Positions 1 to 10,438 of a stretch of 64,000 nt of DNA are shown here, piece after piece (the stretch's first letter is position 1; every line of letters starts with the position of its first letter). Source of the stretch: Thermoclostridium stercorarium subsp. stercorarium DSM 8532. Lineage in GTDB: Bacteria > Bacillota > Clostridia > DSM-8532. Both the position numbers and the translations under genes were made by a program. The DNA lies in the NCBI RefSeq assembly GCF_000331995.1, contig NC_020134.1:558001-622000 (forward strand). Reading direction: 5' to 3'. A model generated the notes under the pieces. The model was not told where the DNA came from and did no database searches. It was given only the letters and a program-made list of their open reading frames with translations.

Positions 1-960
1 AGGATCGATATTGTTTATTTCTATTTCGTTAAAAATATTGATAAACAGCTTTATGTTTTTTGTTGCAGCCTCATTAAGTTTTGAAAATACAATGCCTTTC
101 AGCGCAGGGTTCTGTATATATTTTAACGGGCCGAGAAAACTGTGGCTTAAGTTCCTGCAGTAATCTTTAAGAACGTGGTTGTTAAGATATTCGCTTAGTT
201 CACTGAAACGGTTGTCAAGCAAATACCCATTGATTGAAAAGAGTATGTTGGAAAAATTGTGTTTCTGGCCGGCCAAATCGTCATACATGTTTTCAATGAG
301 CCTGGTGTACCTGTTAAGCCTTATATAAACCCTGCATCTTTGCTCAAATCTGGCTTTACCGCGCAATGACAGAACATATATCAGAAATGTGACAATGAAA
401 AGCTTATAACCGAAATTTGTAAGGTAAATGTTGTACGTACCGGTACCGGAAAGGAACAGCAGCACATTAAAAGCGGCGTTAACCGCTGCGAAAAACAGGA
501 CGTAATAAATACTGACTTTTGTAAGCTTTTTGCTTAATTGGTGTTTTTTAATCAGGGAGGCGGCTGATATAACTATGGCGGTTATAAACAGGGAAACGGC
601 ATTTTTAACAGCCGTTCGGTATAAAATGTTTCCGGGAAACGCATCAATGAATGCCTGCCCTGAAAGCTCGCCGAAAAAAATAATGAGATCGCTTATCGTT
701 GACAATGCGAAAGTTTCGGTGATGCCTAATTTATAAACATAAGACATCCAGAGGGGAAGCAGAAACAGATTTATCGGGTAATAGACATACGGTTCATGCA
801 AAAAGGCGCAGGACCAGAAGCAGATAAGAAAAGCCATGCTAAAAAATTTTAAATTTAAGCGGTATGATTTCCTGACATTTCTTGCATTAAGGTAATTGGC
901 CGCCAGCGCGTGAATTAAAGAGCGGGTAAAAGCCGTAGTGAGCATGTCAAAGGCTAACAT
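1..960 (-). CDS. AgrC-like sensor histidine kinase, N-terminal 320 residues (cut by window start)
   Basis: The frame is open from ATG 960 down to base 1 and has no stop, so the C-terminal ATPase domain lies outside the window. About 200 residues of hydrophobic membrane segments come first, then a cytoplasmic region carrying the H-box QKHNFSN with the likely phospho-acceptor His at about residue 234. This polytopic sensor plus KHNF-type H-box is the pattern of the AgrC/ComD (HPK10) family, which senses peptides in known members. Its start overlaps the end of the LytTR regulator gene by 14 bases, so the two are translationally coupled; an in-frame ATG at 945 would remove the overlap. No agrB or agrD gene is visible here, so the signal is unknown. 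Confidence 0.8.
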   Translation of the reverse strand, partial: MLAFDMLTTAFTRSLIHALAANYLNARNVRKSYRLNLKFFSMAFLICFWSCAFLHEPYVYYPINLFLLPLWMSYVYKLGITETFALSTISDLIIFFGELSGQAFIDAFPGNILYRTAVKNAVSLFITAIVISAASLIKKHQLSKKLTKVSIYYVLFFAAVNAAFNVLLFLSGTGTYNIYLTNFGYKLFIVTFLIYVLSLRGKARFEQRCRVYIRLNRYTRLIENMYDDLAGQKHNFSNILFSINGYLLDNRFSELSEYLNNHVLKDYCRNLSHSFLGPLKYIQNPALKGIVFSKLNEAATKNIKLFINIFNEIEINNIDP

Positions 961-1699
961 GGGACATTAGCTCCTTCCATTTTGATCTCGCTACGTCACA
1001 GATTTTTCCGTCCTCCATGATAACCGAACAGCTTTGTTTGTTTCTGAAAAATCTTTTAATAAACCTGGTGTTTATAATAAAAGAGCGGTGGCATTGGAAA
1101 AATCTGCTGTCAAGCTCTTTTATCAGCTCTCTCATCGTATGGCGGAATGCAATGCAGGTACGATCGGTCAGTACGCAGTAAATAAGACGGCAGCCCGGCC
1201 TGGTCTCAAAATACAGGATGTCGCCGAGACTGACGGTGTGAACACCGTTAATGCCTTTAATAGTAATCTGTTTTCGCAGGGTTAAACCGTTAATTTGTGC
1301 AGATTCTGAAATAATGGTGTCGAGGCATTCCCTAATGCGCTTCTCCAGGTCTTCTTCTTGCTTGAAAATGCAGTCCAGGGCCTTTATTTTATAATTAAAA
1401 ACTTTAAGGCTCAGTTCGGGATGGGATGTTATAATGATAAAATAAGCCATAACGTCGAATTTCCTTATTTGCTTTGCAAGAGTGAGCCCAGTTGAGTTTT
1501 TTTCGTTAAGGACTATATCCAGAAAGTATACATTTACATGACCTATATTGGATTTTGCGAATTCAACAACCTGTTCAAAATTGCTGTGACATAATTTTAC
1601 AGTATAATCCAGATTTTTTTCATTGGCGTATTCGGTTACCATATTCTTCAGAATTACCGCGGTATTGAAATTGTCCTCACAGATTACAAAGTTGAACAT
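947..1699 (-). CDS. LytTR-family response regulator (AgrA-like)
   Basis: The product has 250 residues. An N-terminal receiver domain shows the acidic pair E8-D9, phospho-acceptor D61 in YFLDIVL, T91/S92 and K113. The C-terminal part, about residues 142-247, is a LytTR DNA-binding domain (ILYFETRPGCR, FFQCHRSFIINTRFIKR). It should act in the cytoplasm as a transcription factor phosphorylated by the kinase encoded immediately downstream. The start ATG at 1699 has AAGGATG as a ribosome binding site, and a perfect inverted repeat overlaps that region (1711-1736). Target genes cannot be read from the window; the AT-rich region shared with the divergent gene at 1927 is one possible target. Confidence 0.92.
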   Translation of the reverse strand: MFNFVICEDNFNTAVILKNMVTEYANEKNLDYTVKLCHSNFEQVVEFAKSNIGHVNVYFLDIVLNEKNSTGLTLAKQIRKFDVMAYFIIITSHPELSLKVFNYKIKALDCIFKQEEDLEKRIRECLDTIISESAQINGLTLRKQITIKGINGVHTVSLGDILYFETRPGCRLIYCVLTDRTCIAFRHTMRELIKELDSRFFQCHRSFIINTRFIKRFFRNKQSCSVIMEDGKICDVARSKWKELMSHVSL

Positions 1700-1710
1700 T
1701 ATTAATCATC

Positions 1711-1736
1711 CTTTTATGAAAAATCTTTCATAAAAG
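1711..1736. repeat. Perfect 11-bp inverted repeat over the ribosome binding site of the LytTR regulator
   Basis: CTTTTATGAAA, four spacer bases AATC, then TTTCATAAAAG. Its gene-proximal arm overlaps the ribosome binding site of the minus-strand regulator gene. It could be a dimer operator for autoregulation or an mRNA hairpin that hides the binding site. The repeat is seen directly; the role is inferred. Confidence 0.5.
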
Positions 1737-1926
1737 TATAAATTGTAAAAAATATTCTATAAATAGATAATTTTATAAAAAATAATTATAAATTGATTTT
1801 ATTACATAAATAATAAAATTTCAACTAAAATTTGGACTATAATAATATAAGTGGAAATATGAGATCTGCCAGCGTGCAGCCGGATTCAGCCGCTGCTGAT
1901 GAAACATCCGGGAAAAGGGGAATTCA

Positions 1927-2994
1927 GTGTTTATGATACCTGCTGAACCGAAAGGAAAGACCTCCTTTATTCTGTCCATATTTGTGTTAACCGGCCTGTT
2001 GGTCTGCACCGGCTTTATATTCGAGAATATTTATCCGTCAAGGGATACAAACCGAACCGGGAACAGATATTCCGGTGCAGGAGGATTTCCAACGGCTACA
2101 CCGGGCGGGTTTCCGCAGGCGCAAACACCGGCCGTTGAACCCGCTTTGTCTCTTTCGCCTGCGCCCGTTCAGGCAACTGCGCCGGTTCAACCGGGCCGGC
2201 GGGGAAACGGATTCGAAGCCGAAGCCGTTCCCCGGACACTTGAGGAGTTAAAAAAGACCCTTGAGAAATATATTGCACAGCAGAGCGGAAGATATGGTTT
2301 ATATTTCATTAACCTTGTGACGGGTGAAGAATTCGGAATAAACGACAGGGAGAAATACATTGCGGCAAGCACGACAAAACTGCCTATGAATCTTCTGCTG
2401 TATAAAAAAATAGCGGCCGGTGAAATAGATTTTGATGAGAAACTTGTATATTTGGAGGAGGATTTTGAACCAGGAAGCGGCGTAATTCAGAAATCACCCT
2501 TCGGTACTGAGTACACCGTCCGCGAAACGGCCCGGCTTTCCGTTGTATACAGCGATAATTGTGCAATAAATATGATTATACGCCTGCTTGGAATTGAAAA
2601 TATCAGGCAGTACATGCTGGACATCGGAGGAACGATATATTACGGCCGGGATCACCGTTCCTGTCCGTATGACCTGGCCGTTTATGCGAGGGAACTTTAC
2701 CGCTTTTATCAGGAAAATCCTGAAATTGCGGGAATTTTGATAGAAGATCTGCAGAACACAATGTGGAACGACAGGATTAACAAGCTGCTTCCGAAGGACG
2801 TTAAGGTGGCTCACAAAATAGGAAATTATGAAGGTGTTTATAACGACGTTGGAATTGTTTTTGCCGAAGAACCATACGTACTTGCGGTAATGAGCGAAAA
2901 TGCGGACCAGTCTGTTGCGTCCGACGTTATTGCACAAATATCAAAAAAAATATATGATTATATGGTTACCAGAAACAATCTGAAAAGTAACTAA
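1927..2994 (+). CDS. Exported beta-lactamase-fold serine hydrolase (class A-like)
   Basis: The product has 355 residues. A membrane anchor or signal segment lies at about 11-33, then a Pro/Thr/Gly-rich linker to about residue 105, then a class A beta-lactamase/transpeptidase-like domain. The active-site motifs are S148-T-T-K151 (SxxK) and S209-D-N211. The third motif is H296-K-I-G299 in place of KTG. The domain most resembles the beta-lactamase2 group (serine hydrolases of the penicillin-binding fold), so the substrate could be a peptidoglycan peptide rather than a drug; beta-lactamase activity is not assured. The GTG start at 1927 has AAGGGG six bases before it; ATG 1933 is an alternative. 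The next exported protein follows 36 bases downstream, so the two are probably co-transcribed. Confidence 0.8.
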   Translation: MFMIPAEPKGKTSFILSIFVLTGLLVCTGFIFENIYPSRDTNRTGNRYSGAGGFPTATPGGFPQAQTPAVEPALSLSPAPVQATAPVQPGRRGNGFEAEAVPRTLEELKKTLEKYIAQQSGRYGLYFINLVTGEEFGINDREKYIAASTTKLPMNLLLYKKIAAGEIDFDEKLVYLEEDFEPGSGVIQKSPFGTEYTVRETARLSVVYSDNCAINMIIRLLGIENIRQYMLDIGGTIYYGRDHRSCPYDLAVYARELYRFYQENPEIAGILIEDLQNTMWNDRINKLLPKDVKVAHKIGNYEGVYNDVGIVFAEEPYVLAVMSENADQSVASDVIAQISKKIYDYMVTRNNLKSN

Positions 2995-3030
2995 AGAAAA
3001 GATTTTGATTTTACCGGAGGATTTTCTTAA

Positions 3031-4689
3031 ATGAGGAGAAGAAGAGAAAAAGTCTTAATGCTGATAGTACCGGTAATTTTGCTGATTATATTGATAATTC
3101 TTTACCGTCAGTTTAACAAAAACGGCGGCACGGACGGGAGTATTACGCCTTTTACCACTCCCACTCATGCACCGACCCAGACTCCGACTCCAGCACCTGT
3201 TGCCGAACGGGCGGGAAATCCCAGTGGTGATAAAATAAAGTATCGGATTTATTCGGATACAACTCCGCTTGACAGCTATCAGAGTGCAGACATGATTGTA
3301 TTTGGTGCTCCTGAAACCTACAGTGCGCTGGAGGGTATTACAACCTTCCGCGGTAATCATTACAGGGACGGCGCCGCATACGGAACACGGAAAGTGGTTG
3401 AAAAAAAACTTGAAATTGTCTGGACTTCGGAGGAAATCCCGCTGATAGATCCCCAATGGCCTGGGGTGGGATGGACCGGTCAGCCTCTGATAGTGCATTG
3501 GCCGGAAAAGATCAGAAAGATAATGAATTTGTATCCGGAATATAAGAAAAAGGATTTTGTTGAAGTTATTCAGGCAACCCTCGGAGGGGTTATATATTTT
3601 CTTGATCTTGAAACCGGAAAACCCACACGCCCTTTCATTGATATAGGCTTTCCGATTAAAGGCACGCCACTTGTGGATCCGCGCGGATATCCGGTTTTAT
3701 ATGTAGGCATGGGAATAAATTCGCTGCAGAATGGCAAAACGGGAACATGGAAGTACAGGATTTTCAGCCTGCTTGACAACAGCGAAATTTTCTCGATACC
3801 GGGTATCGACAGCACGGTTCCTCGAAACTGGGGAGCTTTTGATTCTACAGGCCTGGTCCATGCCGGAACCGATACGTTTATCCAGTGCGGGGAAAACGGG
3901 CTTTTGTACAAAATAAAGCTTAATACAGATTTTGATCCCGAAAACGGGAAATTGTCCGTCAGTCCCGAGGTGATTAAGTACAGGTATACACATTTATTCA
4001 GGAATAAAAAAAGCTACGGTATTGAGAATTCCCCCGCATTTTACCGCGACCTGATATTTTTCGCTGATAACGGCGGAATGCTCCAGTGCCTGGACATAAA
4101 TACCCTTAAGCCGAAATGGGCGTTTAATCTCGGTGATGATACCGATGCAACCCCGGTAATTGAGGAAACACCCGACGGTGTATTTCTGTATATCGGGAAT
4201 CAGGTGGATCATCAGAACAGCGGAGGTTATGCTACCGTACGCAAAATAAATGCACTGACCGGTGAACAGATTTGGTCAAGATCGTATAAATGTTATAAGG
4301 ACGAGTTAATTAACGGCGGTGTTTTTTCAGCGGCGGTGGTAGGCACAGGGGATATTTCGGACATGGTCATTTTTAATATTTCCAAAACCGGGACCGAATG
4401 GGGAGGCAAGCTTGTCGCCCTTGACAAAAATACCGGGGAGGAGATATGGGTAAAGGATTTGACCAGTTACGGCTGGTCTTCGCCGGTGGTTTTTTCATCG
4501 GACGACGGCAAAAGTTACATGATTTTCTGTGATTCTGCAGGCAGAATGTTTCTTATTGACCCCAAAACCGGCGAAACTCTTGATACAATTTCGGTGGAAA
4601 GGAATGTCGAGAGCTCACCGGCGATTTACAACAACATGGTGGTGGTGGGCTCATACGCAAGAAAAATTTTTGGAATAAGGATAAGGTGA
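3031..4689 (+). CDS. Exported PQQ-type beta-propeller repeat protein
   Basis: The product has 552 residues. Residues about 7-24 form an N-terminal membrane anchor, followed by a Thr/Pro linker (about 45-60) and a large domain with recurring PQQ/quinoprotein-type blades, for example LVALDKNTGEEIWVKDL and FLIDPKTGETL. Such propellers commonly act as extracytoplasmic scaffolds or binding proteins; nothing here shows an enzyme active site or PQQ binding. The start ATG 3031 follows a GGAGG site. It lies between the beta-lactamase-fold gene and the TIM-barrel gene, with six bases to the latter's start, so it sits mid-operon. The linker style matches the amidase at 17443. Confidence 0.82.
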   Translation: MRRRREKVLMLIVPVILLIILIILYRQFNKNGGTDGSITPFTTPTHAPTQTPTPAPVAERAGNPSGDKIKYRIYSDTTPLDSYQSADMIVFGAPETYSALEGITTFRGNHYRDGAAYGTRKVVEKKLEIVWTSEEIPLIDPQWPGVGWTGQPLIVHWPEKIRKIMNLYPEYKKKDFVEVIQATLGGVIYFLDLETGKPTRPFIDIGFPIKGTPLVDPRGYPVLYVGMGINSLQNGKTGTWKYRIFSLLDNSEIFSIPGIDSTVPRNWGAFDSTGLVHAGTDTFIQCGENGLLYKIKLNTDFDPENGKLSVSPEVIKYRYTHLFRNKKSYGIENSPAFYRDLIFFADNGGMLQCLDINTLKPKWAFNLGDDTDATPVIEETPDGVFLYIGNQVDHQNSGGYATVRKINALTGEQIWSRSYKCYKDELINGGVFSAAVVGTGDISDMVIFNISKTGTEWGGKLVALDKNTGEEIWVKDLTSYGWSSPVVFSSDDGKSYMIFCDSAGRMFLIDPKTGETLDTISVERNVESSPAIYNNMVVVGSYARKIFGIRIR

Positions 4690-4695
4690 TGGAGA

Positions 4696-5565
4696 TTGGA
4701 CAGGATTTGGTTCGGACCTTCCGGAAATTCCAGCAAGTTTTATGAAGACGGATACAAACATTCGTACCAGATGCCGGAATGGCTCAGGAACATGGGCCTC
4801 AATGCATATGAGTACCAATGCAACAAAGGCACGAACATAAAAAAGGAGACGGCCGAAAAAATCGGCGAGGAAGCGAGAAAGGCGGGAATACGGCTAAGCA
4901 TACACGCTCCTTATTATATAAATCTGTCGTCTTCCGAAGAGGAAAAAAGGGAAAACTCAATCCAGTACATTTTGAATACCTGTCGCGTGGCAAAATGGAT
5001 GGGAGCGGACCGGATTGTAATACATCCCGGCTCGGTTGGCAGATTTTCGAGGGAGGAGGCAATGATGAAAGCCCTTCCTGTGCTGGCGGAGGCGGTAAAA
5101 AGGGCCGACGAAGCCGGATTTTCGGACATAACCCTTTGCCCTGAGGTTCTGGGGAAAATGAATAATCTGGGTTCCCTTGAAGAAGTGCTGATAATGTGCA
5201 GGCTGGACGACAGGCTTATTCCGTGCATTGATTTCGGGCATCTCCATGCGAGGACTCTCGGTTCCCTTACCGGTATTGACGATTTTAATGCCGTTTTCGA
5301 TAAAATCGAGAATTCCATAGGTGCCGAAAGAGCCAAGAAAATTCACATACATTTCAGCCGGATTGAGTTTACCCAGGCCGGGGAGAAAAAACACCATACC
5401 ATGGATGATACGGAGTACGGTCCTGATTTCGAGCTTTTAGCGAGGGTTCTTGTGGAAAGGAAAACAGAACCGGTGATAATATGCGAATCAAGGGACAGAA
5501 TGGCTGAAGACGCCGTGATTCTTAAAGGTATATACGAGAGAGTGAAAAACGGTTGTTCCGTATAA
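4696..5565 (+). CDS. Endonuclease IV-like TIM-barrel protein (AP endonuclease family 2)
   Basis: The 289 residues align well with E. coli endonuclease IV (Nfo), which cuts DNA at abasic sites using three zinc ions. Eight of nine metal ligands are matched by position: H70, H109, E149, D178, H181, H218, H233 and E263. The ninth, Asp229 in E. coli, appears to be Lys231 here. The family signatures are also altered: DFGHLH instead of the usual DTCH, and IHIHFSR instead of HLND. The fold is therefore confident but the substrate is not. The start is TTG 4696, with AAGGTGA overlapping the upstream stop codon as its binding site. It is apparently co-transcribed with the propeller gene, an unusual partner for a repair enzyme. 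Confidence 0.7.
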   Translation: MDRIWFGPSGNSSKFYEDGYKHSYQMPEWLRNMGLNAYEYQCNKGTNIKKETAEKIGEEARKAGIRLSIHAPYYINLSSSEEEKRENSIQYILNTCRVAKWMGADRIVIHPGSVGRFSREEAMMKALPVLAEAVKRADEAGFSDITLCPEVLGKMNNLGSLEEVLIMCRLDDRLIPCIDFGHLHARTLGSLTGIDDFNAVFDKIENSIGAERAKKIHIHFSRIEFTQAGEKKHHTMDDTEYGPDFELLARVLVERKTEPVIICESRDRMAEDAVILKGIYERVKNGCSV

Positions 5566-5580
5566 GAATTTCTTTGCCAG

Positions 5581-5612
5581 TTGCATGATTTTAACGGATG
5601 AATTATTATAAT
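5581..5612 (+). promoter_or_regulatory. Possible sigma-A promoter for nfnAB
   Basis: TTGCAT at 5581-5586 and TATTAT at 5604-5609 are 17 bases apart; an overlapping TATAAT at 5607-5612 is 20 bases from the same -35. The leader to the nfnA start is about 50 bases. Confidence 0.35.
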
Positions 5613-5666
5613 ATTAATTATTTTGTGGCTGAGAGCATTGGCATTTTTTATTTGGGAGGTTCAGTG

Positions 5667-7902
<2,236 letters not shown>

Positions 7903-7979
7903 CACAGAAACTGGTAGTTTAATCCTTGGCCGATTCAAACTGATATGCGTTCCGGGTTTTACGCTTTTTCAGAATATTG

Positions 7980-8008
7980 TTGCCTGATTTTTTAGAATAA
8001 TATAATAT
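7980..8008 (+). promoter_or_regulatory. Possible sigma-A promoter for aroQ and the M24 peptidase
   Basis: TTGCCT at 7980-7985 and TAATAT at 8003-8008 have a 17-base spacer; TATAAT at 8001-8006 overlaps it with 15. The 140-base gap before aroQ contains nothing else that I recognise. Confidence 0.35.
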
Positions 8009-8063
8009 ACAAATGTGCCGTAGCTATTAGTAAACTGATTATTTGCCGGTCGGAGTGGTTGTT

Positions 8064-8492
8064 ATGAAGGTTTTGGTAATAAACGGGCCGAATATGAATT
8101 TGCTGGGAAAAAGAGAGCCGGAGATATATGGTTCTGAAACCCTGCAGGATTTGGAAGATTATATCAGAAAAGAAGCCGAAAAATTGAATATTGAAGTGGA
8201 ATTCTTCCAGTCCAACCATGAAGGCGAGATAATTGACAGGATACATCAGGCGATGGGGGAGAAAACCGATGGCATTATAATCAACGCTGGTGCATTCACC
8301 CATTACAGCTATGCGATAAGGGACGCGATAAAGGGAACGGGTGTTAAGGCGATAGAGGTACACATGTCGAATGTGTATAAGAGGGAGGAATTCCGCACAA
8401 AATCGGTTATTGCCCCCGTGTGCGTCGGACAGATCACGGGTTTCGGTTTTGACAGTTATATCGCTGCTCTTTATTTGATGAAAAGGGGTTAA
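8064..8492 (+). CDS. aroQ: Type II 3-dehydroquinate dehydratase
   Basis: The 142-residue product is full length for the small type II enzyme, which converts 3-dehydroquinate to 3-dehydroshikimate in the shikimate pathway. Diagnostic segments are INGPNMNLLGKREPEIYG at the N-terminus with the catalytic tyrosine, IINAGAFTHYSYAIRDAI in the middle, and EVHMSNVYKREEFR with the conserved His/Arg. The ATG at 8064 follows GGAG by eight bases; the in-frame TTG at 8043 has no binding site. The M24 peptidase gene begins three bases after the stop codon, an arrangement common in Firmicutes, where aroQ, pepQ and efp are neighbours. Confidence 0.96.
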   Translation: MKVLVINGPNMNLLGKREPEIYGSETLQDLEDYIRKEAEKLNIEVEFFQSNHEGEIIDRIHQAMGEKTDGIIINAGAFTHYSYAIRDAIKGTGVKAIEVHMSNVYKREEFRTKSVIAPVCVGQITGFGFDSYIAALYLMKRG

Positions 8493-8495
8493 ATT

Positions 8496-9569
8496 ATGAC
8501 TCAAAGGCTGGATTATGTAAGAAAAATCATTGAGGAAGAAGGCCTCGGCGGCTTTCTTATCACAAGCAGACCCAATACTTTTTATTTTACCGGCTTTACC
8601 GGAAGCACGTCGAAATGTCTTGTAACCAGGGAAAAGGCATATATCGTCGTGGATTTCCGTTATACCGCCCAGGCCAGGGAGCAGGTATTTCCGGGAATAG
8701 AAGTTATTGAATATGAAAAAAGTGCAAACGCCACGCTGGACGATCTGTGCCTTAAAGATAATGTCGCCGAACTTGGGATAGAGGGTGACGATGTTACTTA
8801 TTCGGCATACAGGAGTCTGCAGGAAAGTCTGAAAAGCGTAAAATCTTTCAGGGACCTGCAGAATAAGCTGAATGACGCCCGTATCATAAAAGACGGGGCT
8901 GAAATTGAAAAAATCCAAAAGGCCGTTGATATTGCCGACAAGGTTTTCGAGCAGATACTTCAGTTTTTGAAGCCCGGTGTAAAAGAGATGGATATTGCCG
9001 CCGAAATGGAATACCAAATGAAAATGTTCGGAGCGAAAGGCCCGTCCTTTGAAACCATAATCGCGTCCGGACCTCGATCTGCGCTACCTCATGGCGTTGC
9101 CGGCACACGCGAACTGCAAAACGGCGATGCGGTAGTAATGGATTTTGGCGCCGTTTTCGAAGGGTATTGCTCGGATATTACCCGGACGGTTTTTATCGGA
9201 AAGCCGAATGACGAACTTCTGAAAATTTATGATACCGTGCTTAAAGCTCAGCTCGAAGCCATAAATAAAGCCGCAGTCGGAATGAAAGGGAAAGATCTGG
9301 ATAATGTCTCCAGAACCATTATATATCAGGCCGGTTATGAGAAATGTTTCGGACACGGTCTGGGTCATGGTGTGGGCGTGGAAATCCATGAAAAACCGAC
9401 AGTTTCGCCAAGAGGTGAAGAGGAACTGAAAAGCGGCATGGTGTTTACCATAGAGCCCGGAATATACATTGAAGGTTTTGGCGGCGTAAGGATTGAGGAC
9501 ACTGTTCTGCTCACCGACGAGGGATTAAAAATTCTTACAAAATCAACAAAGGATTTGATTGTACTGTAA
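8496..9569 (+). CDS. M24 family Xaa-Pro peptidase
   Basis: The product has 357 residues. The N-terminal creatinase-like domain covers about residues 1-130, and the pita-bread metallopeptidase domain about 135-350. Metal ligands are visible in order: Asp in VVMDFGAVFEGYCSDITRT (two Asp), His in GHGLGHGVGVEIHE, Glu in TIEPGIYIEGFGG and Glu in RIEDTV. These place it with aminopeptidase P and prolidases, cytoplasmic enzymes that cut peptides at proline. Aminopeptidase versus dipeptidase activity cannot be told from sequence alone. It follows aroQ by three bases and precedes efp, as in many Firmicutes. Confidence 0.92.
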   Translation: MTQRLDYVRKIIEEEGLGGFLITSRPNTFYFTGFTGSTSKCLVTREKAYIVVDFRYTAQAREQVFPGIEVIEYEKSANATLDDLCLKDNVAELGIEGDDVTYSAYRSLQESLKSVKSFRDLQNKLNDARIIKDGAEIEKIQKAVDIADKVFEQILQFLKPGVKEMDIAAEMEYQMKMFGAKGPSFETIIASGPRSALPHGVAGTRELQNGDAVVMDFGAVFEGYCSDITRTVFIGKPNDELLKIYDTVLKAQLEAINKAAVGMKGKDLDNVSRTIIYQAGYEKCFGHGLGHGVGVEIHEKPTVSPRGEEELKSGMVFTIEPGIYIEGFGGVRIEDTVLLTDEGLKILTKSTKDLIVL

Positions 9570-9603
9570 AAAATTTAAGTCCTGATAATAAATCAATAGG
9601 TTC

Positions 9604-9635
9604 TTGTCAAAGGTATTATTTTCATTTATTATAAT
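9604..9635 (+). promoter_or_regulatory. Probable sigma-A promoter for efp
   Basis: TTGTCA at 9604-9609 and TATTAT at 9627-9632 have a 17-base spacer; TATAAT at 9630-9635 overlaps with a 20-base spacer. The layout resembles the candidate before nfnA. A leader of about 90 bases follows. Confidence 0.45.
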
Positions 9636-9732
9636 GTGGGAATTGTTGTTTGTATTAAAAGAGTTATTTTTTGGTTAATTAACACATTTTTATATTGTTT
9701 TCGAGATATGGATTGAGAGGGATGGTAAGTAA

Positions 9733-10290
9733 ATGATAAGTGCAGGAGAATTTAAAAACGGTGTTACATTTGAAATGGATGGTCAGGTTTATCAGGTGAT
9801 TGAGTTTCAGCATGTTAAACCTGGAAAGGGTGCAGCATTTGTTCGCACAAAATTGAAGAATCTGATTACAGGTGCGACAATTGAACGTTCATTCAGCCCG
9901 ACCGACAAATTTCCGCGTGCTGAGGTCTCCAAGAGAGATATGCAGTACCTTTACAATGACGGTGAGTTGTATTATTTCATGGATGAGCAGACCTTTGAGC
10001 AAATGCCGCTGAATTCCGAGACCATCGGTGATGCGCTGAAATTTGTCAAGGAAAATACGACATGTAAGGTGGTATTTTTCAAGGATCAGGTCATCGGGGT
10101 TGAACCGCCGATTTTTGTTGAGCTTGAGGTAACACATACCGAGCCCGGTTTCAAGGGTGATACTGCAACAGGCGCTACAAAGCCTGCCATCGTGGAAACA
10201 GGCGCTCAGGTTAAAGTGCCTTTGTTTGTAAACCAGGGCGACATTATCCGTATCGATACTCGTACGGGGGAATATTTGGAAAGAGTTTGA
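9733..10290 (+). CDS. efp: Translation elongation factor P
   Basis: The 185-residue product has the family's usual length: an N-terminal KOW-like domain followed by two OB-fold domains. It binds ribosomes stalled at polyproline stretches and promotes peptide bond formation. The tip loop reads [12 protein letters not shown] with lysine at position 32, the residue that is modified in many bacteria. No modification genes are visible here. The target is plausible locally, since several proteins in this window contain proline-rich linkers. The C-terminal signature [14 protein letters not shown] is present. A strong hairpin terminator follows 15 bases after the stop codon. Confidence 0.98.
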   Translation: MISAGEFKNGVTFEMDGQVYQVIEFQHVKPGKGAAFVRTKLKNLITGATIERSFSPTDKFPRAEVSKRDMQYLYNDGELYYFMDEQTFEQMPLNSETIGDALKFVKENTTCKVVFFKDQVIGVEPPIFVELEVTHTEPGFKGDTATGATKPAIVETGAQVKVPLFVNQGDIIRIDTRTGEYLERV

Positions 10291-10304
10291 TCAGGAATAA
10301 GCTG

Positions 10305-10336
10305 GCCGCCTCAGAAAAGTCTGAGGTGGCTTTTTT
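10305..10336 (+). terminator. Rho-independent terminator after efp
   Basis: GCCGCCTCAGA, loop AAAG, TCTGAGGTGGC (one G-U pair), then six T. It separates efp from the spoIIIA operon. Confidence 0.9.
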
Positions 10337-10344
10337 GTTTATTA

Positions 10345-10374
10345 GTAATATTTGGAGTTCCGGCTGCATAGAAT
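10345..10374 (+). promoter_or_regulatory. Sigma-E-type promoter for the spoIIIA operon
   Basis: GTAATATT at 10345-10352 and CATAGAAT at 10367-10374 are separated by 14 bases. This fits the mother-cell sigma-E pattern (-35 near KMATATT, -10 near CATACANT, 14-base spacer). It lies directly after the efp terminator and about 65 bases before spoIIIAA, whose operon is sigma-E dependent in Bacillus subtilis. Confidence 0.65.
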
Positions 10375-10438
10375 TTTATCAAAACAGGACAACCTTGTGT
10401 TTTCGGCTTTTACGGCGGAAAAACAAAGGAGGTACGCT

